7,162 nucleotides of DNA, taken from the NCBI GenBank assembly GCA_002439285.1, contig DJTQ01000344.1, forward strand, positions 1 through 7,162, given 5' to 3'. Of this stretch, positions 1 through 5,709 are shown piece after piece. The notes beneath the pieces were generated by a model. The model was given only the letters and a program-made list of their open reading frames with translations. It did no database searches and had not been told where the DNA came from. The stretch is from Paenibacillaceae bacterium UBA6304 (GTDB taxonomy: Bacteria > Bacillota > Bacilli > Paenibacillales > Paenibacillaceae). Numbering within the stretch: the first letter of the stretch is position 1; every line of letters begins with the position of its first letter. A program made the translations under genes and the position numbers.

Positions 1-1204
1 GGGAAACCTCTTCTGAATACAAAAGGGTCACTTGTCCGTTGTGAAGACCACTTACTGGCTTAGTCCCGATCACTTCAGACAGCTTGTTATAGTCGGAAAC
101 GGATGCGATCTCCGTATATAGCTGCTTACCGCCTACAATCGCGGTACTGATCTTTCCCATGGAGACCTTATCATATGAAACGCCTGCAGCCGACAATTCT
201 TTATGAATCAAATTTAAATCTTCCGGCATATCGGAAGGCTCATAGATGCGGTAAGTCATGGCTATGGGGTCTCCTGCATACATCTTTTCGTTCTGTGCAT
301 TGATCGATAATATAACCCCGACACTCATGCAAGCCAGCGATATGGCAACGGTAACCATGAACAGCATTCGTGCATTATCCTTGATTTTGTATGCCATTTC
401 GGAGATCCATAGCAGATTGGTCCCGCGCCATAACAGTCTTCTGTTCTTTTTGGAAAGTTTAACAAGAAAGACGGCAAGTTGCGTATAAAAGAAATAGGTC
501 CCGGCAATCCCCATCGCTGCCGCAAACAAAATCTCGAAGTTGCCGATCTTCTCACCTTTATTCAGCAGGATTACAGCTCCCGTCAGCAGTACGATGCATA
601 GAAGAACGAGCCACCATGAGGTCTTTGGCTCACGCTTCGGCTTGCTGCTGCCGCCGAGAAGTTCAAGCACCCTGTTCTTACGGATGAAGAGCAGTGTAAA
701 CAAGGATAAAAATATAAACAAGATTAAGAAGGCCACTGCCGTAAATACCATCGCTTTAAAAGGCCAGTAAAATGCCAACTGTCCCATTCCGGTTACGGTA
801 GTGCTCAGCATAAGAAACAGCTTGGACAGCAGCAGGCCGCCAGCGATTCCGGTTATGATCGAGATGGCCCCGATCAGCATATTCTCCAGAAAAATTAGCC
901 GGTTGATCGCTCCCGATGACGCCCCAAGAATCGTCAGAATACCGAACTCTTTGCTTCTTGCTTTAAGGAAGCTGCTGATAGAGTACAAGACAAACAGAAA
1001 TGAGAAAATGAAAATGATATATTCGGCCACCTGCATGCCGACCCGCGTCATTCTCCCTATCTCGGATTCGCTGATTCCCGGATGAAAAATGAACATCGCA
1101 TAGGTAAAGAAAATCATAACCATAAAAGCGCTGCTCAAAAAGTAAGCGAAATAAGCTCTCGCGTTACGACCGACGTTATTAAACGCGAATTGAAGAAAGC
1201 TCAT
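1..1204 (-). CDS. ABC transporter permease, BceB/FtsX-like, N-terminal 401 codons (3' end outside window)
   Basis: Membrane subunit of the peptide-antibiotic detoxification transporter. The frame is open without a stop from 1204 to the window edge, giving 401 codons of an expected roughly 620-670. The start MSFLQFAFNNVGRNARAYFAYFLSS matches the typical BceB opening, quoted here in pieces: MSFLQFAFNN then VGRNARAYFAYFLSS. Hydrophobic segments lie at about 18-40, 58-80, 107-130, 150-175, 197-215, 222-245 and 280-302, which gives seven membrane helices. Segments 2-4 form the first FtsX-type domain, with the cytosolic KARSKEFGILTILG stretch (81-94) that contacts the ATPase. From about 303 onward the chain becomes polar (NAQNEKMYAGDP), the beginning of the large extracellular domain between helices 7 and 8 that defines BceB-type proteins and carries drug specificity in studied examples. 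An ATG at 1210 is possible but only one base from the ribosome site; the ATG at 1204 has proper spacing. Confidence 0.94.
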   Translation of the reverse strand, partial: MSFLQFAFNNVGRNARAYFAYFLSSAFMVMIFFTYAMFIFHPGISESEIGRMTRVGMQVAEYIIFIFSFLFVLYSISSFLKARSKEFGILTILGASSGAINRLIFLENMLIGAISIITGIAGGLLLSKLFLMLSTTVTGMGQLAFYWPFKAMVFTAVAFLILFIFLSLFTLLFIRKNRVLELLGGSSKPKREPKTSWWLVLLCIVLLTGAVILLNKGEKIGNFEILFAAAMGIAGTYFFYTQLAVFLVKLSKKNRRLLWRGTNLLWISEMAYKIKDNARMLFMVTVAISLACMSVGVILSINAQNEKMYAGDPIAMTYRIYEPSDMPEDLNLIHKELSAAGVSYDKVSMGKISTAIVGGKQLYTEIASVSDYNKLSEVIGTKPVSGLHNGQVTLLYSEEVS

Positions 1205-1949
1205 GCGCATTCCCTCCCAAAAAGGACAGCATCTCAATGATTTTCTGAAAGAATGCCTGTCGGCTGTCACCGCGGTGAATTTCACTGGACAGCATGCCAT
1301 CCTTGATAAACACGACCCGGTCGCAATAGCTGGCGGCCAACGGATCGTGGCTGACGAGCATCATCGTCGTCCCCTCGGTGCGATTAAGCTTCTCAAGCAA
1401 CTCCATCACCGCGCGGGATGAGTTAGAATCGAGAGACCCTGTCGGCTCGTCGGCCAAAAGTAGAGACGGCCCCGGAATCATTGCTCTGGCGATCGCCGCC
1501 CGCTGACGCTGCCCGCCGGAAATTTCATAGATTCTCTTGCCCAGAATATCCGTAATCCCAAGCCGCTCAGCAATATCCTGCAGCTTTCGTTCCATTTCTC
1601 TCAGCGGACGGCGGTCCAGCGTCAGTGGCAGGACGATATTCTCGGCCACGGTCAGCGTGTCCAATAAATTGAAATCCTGAAACACGAAGCCGAGTTCCCT
1701 GCGCCGGAATGCCGCTAACTCCTTACGCCGAAGGGCAAACGGATTTTTGCCGTTAATCAGCACCTCACCCGAGCTCGGGGTGTCGATCGTAGACACCATG
1801 TTGAGCAGCGTTGTTTTCCCGCTACCTGATGGGCCCATAATACCGACAAATTCTCCTTGTTCAATCGTTAAGTGAATATCGTAAAGCGCCCGCGTAGTTA
1901 TTTTTCCCGGATATACCTTGCCAAGCCCATGTACTTTCAATAAATCCAT
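1179..1949 (-). CDS. ABC transporter ATP-binding protein, BceA/YxdL-like
   Basis: Cytosolic ATPase subunit of 256 residues, paired with the overlapping permease. Motifs in order: Walker A GPSGSGKT (39-46), Q-loop Q91 in VFQDFNLL, signature ISGGQRQR (143-150), Walker B LLLADEP (163-169) with catalytic E168, D-loop GSLD (171-174), and switch H201 in VSHD. It belongs to the LolD/MacB/FtsE-like group. The C-terminal tail FFQKIIEMLSFLGG (about 233-246) is characteristic of peptide-antibiotic resistance ATPases next to Bce-type kinases. Length matches the family (about 250). The ATG is preceded by a strong AGAGGAG site with a 9-base gap. In BceAB systems ATP hydrolysis frees the lipid-bound cell-wall intermediate from the antibiotic and also drives signalling to the kinase; that this protein does the same is inferred from family and neighbours. 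The specific drug cannot be read from the sequence. Confidence 0.96.
   Translation of the reverse strand: MDLLKVHGLGKVYPGKITTRALYDIHLTIEQGEFVGIMGPSGSGKTTLLNMVSTIDTPSSGEVLINGKNPFALRRKELAAFRRRELGFVFQDFNLLDTLTVAENIVLPLTLDRRPLREMERKLQDIAERLGITDILGKRIYEISGGQRQRAAIARAMIPGPSLLLADEPTGSLDSNSSRAVMELLEKLNRTEGTTMMLVSHDPLAASYCDRVVFIKDGMLSSEIHRGDSRQAFFQKIIEMLSFLGGNAHELSSIRV
1212..1218 (-). promoter_or_regulatory. Ribosome binding site deciding the permease start
   Basis: GGGAGGG on the minus strand inside the 3' end of the ATPase gene. It is 7 bases from the ATG at 1204 but only one base from the in-frame ATG at 1210, so the 1204 start is preferred. The genes overlap by 26 bases, so translation is probably coupled. 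Confidence 0.8.
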
Positions 1950-1958
1950 AAAGGTAAT

Positions 1959-1966
1959 CTCCTCTC
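1959..1966 (-). promoter_or_regulatory. Ribosome binding site of the ATPase gene
   Basis: GAGAGGAG on the minus strand, with the AGGAG core ending 9 bases before the ATG at 1949. It is strong and well spaced and fixes the ATPase start. Confidence 0.85.
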
Positions 1967-1970
1967 ACTC

Positions 1971-1993
1971 TCCGGCCGGAGATCCGGACCGGA
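1971..1993 (-). promoter_or_regulatory. GC-rich 5' leader hairpin just before the ATPase ribosome site
   Basis: Minus-strand TCCGG-T-CCGG (1993-1984) pairs with CCGGCCGGA (1979-1971) to give nine base pairs with one bulged T and an ATCT tetraloop. It ends only four bases before the GAGAGGAG ribosome site at 1966-1959. No T-run follows, so it is not an intrinsic terminator. It would lie in the transporter mRNA leader and could stabilise the 5' end or affect ribosome access. The fold is clear from complementarity; the role is unknown. Confidence 0.55.
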
Positions 1994-2013
1994 CTAATTT
2001 CGTATGTCCTTAC

Positions 2014-2044
2014 TCTATACAATGTCCGTTCGGATGACTATCGA
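2014..2044 (-). promoter_or_regulatory. Candidate promoter of the transporter operon
   Basis: The only reasonable -10 I see between the terminator and the ATPase gene is TATAGA (2019-2014). The best partner is a poor -35, TCGATA (2044-2039), at a long 19-base spacing. A weak, badly spaced -35 fits a promoter that needs an activator, as expected for a Bce-type transporter operon controlled by its response regulator. Transcription would start near 2007, giving a leader of nearly 60 bases. This is a sequence-inspection guess; other hexamer choices are possible in this AT-rich stretch. Confidence 0.35.
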
Positions 2045-2046
2045 TT

Positions 2047-2078
2047 TACCTTAAAGGTATCTTAATGATTTGTAAGGT
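2047..2078 (-). promoter_or_regulatory. Operator-like repeats upstream of the transporter promoter
   Basis: Two ACCTT elements on the minus strand (2078-2074 and 2058-2054) are exactly 20 bases apart, about two helical turns. The second sits in a perfect 13-base palindrome, TACCTT-T-AAGGTA (2059-2047). Overlapping the first is TTACA-AATC-ATTAA (2075-2062), which matches 8 of 10 fixed positions of the TNACA-N4-TGTAA pattern I recall for BceR-like regulators. The cluster lies just upstream of the candidate -35, the usual place for an OmpR-family activator. Binding by the regulator at 3904-3203 is inferred. Confidence 0.4.
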
Positions 2079-2110
2079 TATGTTCGCATAATTACTTCCA
2101 ATCGGGAAAT

Positions 2111-2147
2111 AGAAAAAACCGCCAAAGAGTTCAAAACCCTTGACGGT
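2111..2147 (-). terminator. Intrinsic terminator after the histidine kinase gene
   Basis: On the minus strand ACCGTCAAGGG (2147-2137) pairs with TCTTTGGCGGT (2128-2118) as an 11-base-pair stem that includes three G-T wobbles, closed by an 8-base loop (TTTTGAAC). Five more Ts follow directly, then CT, so the 3' arm ends in a run of six Ts. This is a canonical rho-independent terminator about 55 bases after the kinase stop. It separates the recQ/radical SAM/regulator/kinase unit from the transporter operon. The opposite strand lacks a T-run on its downstream side, so it should act in one direction only. Confidence 0.87.
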
Positions 2148-2201
2148 GTACATAGAAGGTTAATATCCAACAGGAATCCGTACTTCACATTCCCAGTACA
2201 A

Positions 2202-3206
2202 TTATTGCAGCTTTCGTTCTGTATTAAAAATAATTTTGACGTTTGTTCCGACCCCCGGCTCGGAAGCAAGCTCCACCTGGTGATTTAACCGGCGGCAAAC
2301 TTCACGGACCAAATAAAGCCCCATCCCCGTGGATTCTTGATACTGCCTTCCTTGTTGTCCCGTGTAATAGGGTTCGAATACCCGGCGTAAATCCTCTTTC
2401 GAAATGCCGATTCCGTAATCGGTAACCTCTAAAATTGTCTTTTTTCCTTGGACCCGGGCTGAAAATACAACTTTATCTCCTTTACCCGCAGAATAATTGA
2501 CCGCATTGATCACCAGTTGACCGAGGATGAAAACAAGCCATTTCTCATCGGATAACACCGTCAATTCCTCTTCGACCGCAATGACCGGATAAACCCCTTT
2601 CCGGATGAATAACTTCCGATTGTCAGCTACGGTTCTGTTGACCATCTCCCGCAATCCAACTCGGTCTACCCGGAAGTCACTCTCAAACCGTTCGAGCCTT
2701 GAGGTGTAAAGCGCCATCTCAAGCCCCTTGCGCAGGCGGTCTAACTCCTCCTGGATGCTGTCACGAGTCCCTTCGGAAATGCCGTCCTGTTCATGTTCGA
2801 GGGTAAGCTGGATAACGGAAACCGGGGTTTTCATCTGATGTACCCAACGGTTCGTAAATACCGCATGAGTCTCCATTTGACTGGTATAGCGATACAATTC
2901 GTCCTGATACAATCGAAACCCCGCCTCCATTTGAGTATCCAACGCAATGGCCAGCGGCGACTCACCTGAGTGCTCCAAGAGATCCTCCAGTTTATCCGGC
3001 GTCCGGGTCAGCTTCCTGTAAACCTCTCTTCTACTGAAATAATGATAAGTCAAGTAGAGTAGCAACAAAGTCATACTGATCAGGAGCGCGTAAAAGGCAA
3101 TCTCCAGTTGTCGGAAACCGGCAAGCCAATACAGAAATGGAACAAGGAGGATTTGCGGAATAAGAAAAAGCAGCAGGGGCAACTGTTCTTTCCAAAACAG
3201 CCTCAT
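2202..3206 (-). CDS. Intramembrane-sensing histidine kinase, BceS-like
   Basis: Membrane sensor kinase of 334 residues that phosphorylates the upstream regulator. Two hydrophobic helices (about 10-29 and 36-56) are joined by only a handful of residues, so there is essentially no extracellular sensor. This is the hallmark of intramembrane-sensing kinases, which in characterised cases depend on the partner transporter for stimulus detection. The dimerisation domain carries phosphoacceptor H123 in WVHQMKTPVSVI, nearly diagnostic for the BceS family. The ATPase domain has the N box NAVNYS (N234), G1 box DYGIGIS (263-269), F box VFEPYYTG (276-283) and G2 box TGMGLYLV (293-300). All catalytic motifs are present, though the N box has Asn at 237 where Lys is more usual. 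The start overlaps the regulator stop as ATGA, with GGAG at 3218-3215, so the two are translationally coupled. A terminator follows about 55 bases after the TAA stop. Confidence 0.96.
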   Translation of the reverse strand: MRLFWKEQLPLLLFLIPQILLVPFLYWLAGFRQLEIAFYALLISMTLLLLYLTYHYFSRREVYRKLTRTPDKLEDLLEHSGESPLAIALDTQMEAGFRLYQDELYRYTSQMETHAVFTNRWVHQMKTPVSVIQLTLEHEQDGISEGTRDSIQEELDRLRKGLEMALYTSRLERFESDFRVDRVGLREMVNRTVADNRKLFIRKGVYPVIAVEEELTVLSDEKWLVFILGQLVINAVNYSAGKGDKVVFSARVQGKKTILEVTDYGIGISKEDLRRVFEPYYTGQQGRQYQESTGMGLYLVREVCRRLNHQVELASEPGVGTNVKIIFNTERKLQ

Positions 3207-3904
3207 GCTTCATTCTCCGATAGTGAAATCAGCATATACCCAGCCCCCCTGACCGTCTCAATCGTATTCTCTGCGTCCAGTTCCTTCAGCTTCTTCCGGA
3301 TCCGGGTCACGTAAACGTTCAGGGTGTTGTCGTCGATGAAATGATGATCCTGCCACATCAGGTCCAGCAGTTTCTCCCGGGCCACGACACGTCCGACCCG
3401 TTGCATCAGCGCTTCCAGCAGTACCGCCTCTTTCTGGGTCAACAGTACCGACCGGTCACCGCAATTTACGGTGAACCGCTCCGGAAAGAGCAGCAGACCT
3501 GCACTCGATAAGGTGCGCTCCTCTTGATTAGCGGCATAAGATCCATAAGCCCTGCGTAAATGGCTGCGGATCTTGGCCATAACCACTTCGTAAGAAAACG
3601 GCTTAGTAATATAATCGTCGGCCCCGTTTTCGAGAGCCATGACCTGATCCATTCCACTGTCCCGCGCAGAAATGAACAGAATCGGGCAGGTGGAGACGGA
3701 GCGGATTTGCCTGCACCAGTAGAATCCGTCAAAATTAGGCAGGTTTACATCCAGAATGACCAGGTCGGCATTACATTCGATAAACCGTCCCAATACATCG
3801 CTGAAATCCTCCACCTGCTCGGCACGGTAACCGTATTTTTCAATTTGTGAGGCCAACATCCCGGTAATTTTGTGGTCGTCTTCAATGATCAGAATGGTGA
3901 ACAA
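3203..3904 (-). CDS. OmpR/PhoB-family response regulator of a Bce-type module (TTG start)
   Basis: Cytosolic DNA-binding response regulator of 233 residues. The receiver domain (about 1-117) has the acidic triad E8/D9/D10, phosphoacceptor D52 in VILDVNLP, the S79-A80 switch position and the conserved K101 before P102. The C-terminal winged helix (about 130-228) includes the RVVAREKLLDLMW region, the recognition-helix segment NTLNVYVTRIRKKL and the final RGAGYML hairpin, all typical of OmpR/PhoB members. The ISARDSGMDQVMALENGADDY region closely resembles BceR-type regulators. The start is TTG: an in-frame TGA lies nine bases upstream (3913-3911), no ATG or GTG occurs before the acidic triad, and a strong AAAGGAG sits 10 bases upstream. 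The kinase gene begins inside its stop codon. By analogy with BceR, PsdR and YxdJ it should activate the transporter operon that starts at 1949; the target is inferred from gene order. Confidence 0.96.
   Translation of the reverse strand: MFTILIIEDDHKITGMLASQIEKYGYRAEQVEDFSDVLGRFIECNADLVILDVNLPNFDGFYWCRQIRSVSTCPILFISARDSGMDQVMALENGADDYITKPFSYEVVMAKIRSHLRRAYGSYAANQEERTLSSAGLLLFPERFTVNCGDRSVLLTQKEAVLLEALMQRVGRVVAREKLLDLMWQDHHFIDDNTLNVYVTRIRKKLKELDAENTIETVRGAGYMLISLSENEA
3215..3218 (-). promoter_or_regulatory. Ribosome binding site of the kinase gene, inside the regulator gene
   Basis: GGAG on the minus strand, 8 bases before the kinase ATG at 3206, which overlaps the regulator TGA (ATGA). This supports translational coupling of the two genes. 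Confidence 0.7.
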
Positions 3905-3914
3905 GGCAGTTCAG

Positions 3915-3921
3915 CTCCTTT
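3915..3921 (-). promoter_or_regulatory. Ribosome binding site supporting the TTG start of the response regulator
   Basis: AAAGGAG on the minus strand, in the 24-base gap after the radical SAM gene, 10 bases from the TTG at 3904. An in-frame TGA at 3913-3911 excludes any start further upstream. Confidence 0.85.
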
Positions 3922-3928
3922 CCGCCCC

Positions 3929-5698
3929 TTAAACGGGTGCCAAAGTATACGGCATTGTATAATAGACCGGCCGCTGATGGCTGGTTTCCTGCTGATACAA
4001 CACAACGAGCAGTGTGCCTTCCTGCCGCTCATCCAAGCCGCTCTGGCCTTCCAGGACATCCCCCAAAGAGAAAGGAAGCTCGTCCAGAACAGCGTATTTC
4101 TGCAGTTCCCGCTCTCCAAGACCCAGCGCCGCAAACGCCGGAGACACCTCAGCCGGACGCTCGGCTAAAATCTTGAAATAGCCACTCCGCCGTTGCTTGT
4201 CGATCCGGTCTTCCCACCAGATTTTGCGCGGTTTGTACTTATGACCCAGGAAATAGTCCAGTTTCATCAGGCCGAGTACGATTTCCGGCTGCTTCATCCC
4301 GCGCCAATGCAGGAATTCATAAAGCCGGGTAAACAAGTCCTCAAGCTGGTGGCCGATACGCTGCCAACCCCGTTCTTCCCAGAAATCTCCAAGCTCCTGA
4401 AAGAAATCAAACGGCGACTCAAACTCGCGGGTAATCAGGTATTCCATGGTGTGATCCATCCGGTGGTCATTCCAATACTTCTCGAGCACATCTTCCAAAC
4501 GTTTCAGTCGGACAATGTCCGAGAAAGGCATAATATCATTGCCGAGAATTTCATAAGGGGCATGGTCCATGTAGATGTAATTGTACTTGGCGGCTTCGTT
4601 TCTAAGTCCCGTACCGCGCAGCATCTTCAGGAAGCCGAGTTGCAATTCCTCGGGTCGCATCGCAAAAACGTCGTTGAACGTTTTGCGGAATGAAGCGTAA
4701 TCCTCCTCAGGCAGCCCGGCGATCAAGTCAAGATGCTGATCGATTTTCCCGCTGTTCTTGATTTTCATGACGGTTCTTGTCAGCTTGGTAAAGTTTTGAC
4801 GGCGCTTCACGAGTTCATTCGTGTTGTCATTCGTCGACTGCACTCCGATTTCAAACCGGAAGATCCCCGGAGGCGCATTCTCCGCCAAATAATCCAGTAC
4901 CTCGGGCCGCATGATATCCGCCGTAATCTCAAACTGGAACACGCATCCGCCATGATTATTAATCAAGAACTCGAACATCTCCATAGCATAACTGCGGTTA
5001 ATATTGAAGGTCCGGTCCAGAAATTTGATTGTTTTGGCACCATGCTCTATCAAATACAGAATATCCGATTTCACGCGTTCAATATCGTAATAACGCACGC
5101 CCACCTCAATGCTGGACAGGCAGAACTGGCAACTGAACGGACAGCCCCGGCTCGTCTCAAAGTAGACGATACGCTTGCTTAAGTCAGGGATATCTTCCGG
5201 AAACCGGTGCGGTGACGGCAGCGTGTCCAGATCGGATTTCGGGCGGGGCGGGTTCACTCTCACTTCCCCGTCCTTCCGGTAAGCCGCACCGAATACATAG
5301 TGAAATTTGCGTTCTCCGGATATTTCTTGCAGCAGGTGATGGAATGTTTCTTCGCCGTCGCCCATCACGATATAATCAACGTTTGTTGCGCGTTCCATCC
5401 AATAAGCCGTGTCATAGGAAACCTCGGGTCCCCCGAGCACGATCTCCGTATCCGGCAACACCTTTTTCAGCAAATCGACGAGCTTGATCGTCTCTTCGAT
5501 GTTCCAGATATAACAGGAAAAGCCGATTACATCCGGCCTTTTCAAATATAAATCGGACACGATGTTCATCACCGGATCCTTAATCGTGTATTCCGCCAAA
5601 TCAATATCGAACTCACCGCCGCTGTATGCCTTAAGCAGCCGAATCGCCAGCGAAGTGTGGATATATTTTGCATTTAATGTAGCTAAAATTACTTTCAT
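3929..5698 (-). CDS. B12-binding-domain radical SAM protein with DUF4080-like C-terminus
   Basis: Predicted cytosolic 589-residue iron-sulfur enzyme that cleaves S-adenosylmethionine; substrate and reaction unknown. Residues about 1-130 resemble a cobalamin-binding Rossmann-like domain: a first strand running into NAKYIHTSLA, then PDVIGFSCYIWN (55-66), LGGPE (88-92) and GDGEE (113-117). I cannot find the DxHxxG motif that supplies the lower axial histidine in classical B12 domains, so cobalamin binding is uncertain. The radical SAM core starts at about 175, with the cluster motif CxxxCxxC at C186, C190 and C193 (SRGCPFSCQFC). It continues through KFLDRTFN (225-232), FEIGVQS (282-288) and LDLIAGLPEE (323-332). 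The C-terminal 200 or so residues are rich in aromatic and charged residues and match my memory of DUF4080, which accompanies this subfamily. The ATG start is fixed by an in-frame TGA at 5704-5702. No good Shine-Dalgarno is visible beyond a weak AGGG at the recQ stop, which suggests translational coupling to recQ. The gene ends 24 bases before the response regulator start. Confidence 0.93.
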   Translation of the reverse strand: MKVILATLNAKYIHTSLAIRLLKAYSGGEFDIDLAEYTIKDPVMNIVSDLYLKRPDVIGFSCYIWNIEETIKLVDLLKKVLPDTEIVLGGPEVSYDTAYWMERATNVDYIVMGDGEETFHHLLQEISGERKFHYVFGAAYRKDGEVRVNPPRPKSDLDTLPSPHRFPEDIPDLSKRIVYFETSRGCPFSCQFCLSSIEVGVRYYDIERVKSDILYLIEHGAKTIKFLDRTFNINRSYAMEMFEFLINNHGGCVFQFEITADIMRPEVLDYLAENAPPGIFRFEIGVQSTNDNTNELVKRRQNFTKLTRTVMKIKNSGKIDQHLDLIAGLPEEDYASFRKTFNDVFAMRPEELQLGFLKMLRGTGLRNEAAKYNYIYMDHAPYEILGNDIMPFSDIVRLKRLEDVLEKYWNDHRMDHTMEYLITREFESPFDFFQELGDFWEERGWQRIGHQLEDLFTRLYEFLHWRGMKQPEIVLGLMKLDYFLGHKYKPRKIWWEDRIDKQRRSGYFKILAERPAEVSPAFAALGLGERELQKYAVLDELPFSLGDVLEGQSGLDERQEGTLLVVLYQQETSHQRPVYYTMPYTLAPV

Positions 5699-5709
5699 CG
5701 TTCACAACC

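Noticed and set aside
325..555. A 76-codon minus-strand frame inside the permease region.
   Set aside because: It is out of frame with the continuous permease reading frame, which shows clear membrane helices and family motifs across this stretch.
1208..1210. Alternative ATG start for the permease two codons upstream of 1204.
   Set aside because: Its distance from the GGGAGGG site is one base, too short for initiation, whereas 1204 is seven bases away and gives the typical family N-terminus.
1971..1993. The GC-rich hairpin as a terminator or attenuator.
   Set aside because: No T-run follows the stem and no competing antiterminator structure or leader peptide was evident.
3936..3970. TATACT- and TATTAT-like hexamers at the 3' end of the radical SAM gene as a possible private promoter for the regulator.
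   Set aside because: No acceptable -35 lies 16-19 bases upstream of either; the upstream bases are GC-rich (GGCCGG region) and the match is likely chance.
4193..5182. Two long plus-strand open frames (166 and 149 codons) opposite the radical SAM gene.
   Set aside because: They lie entirely inside a well-supported gene on the other strand, show no recognisable motifs, and are explained by antisense-frame openness at this base composition.
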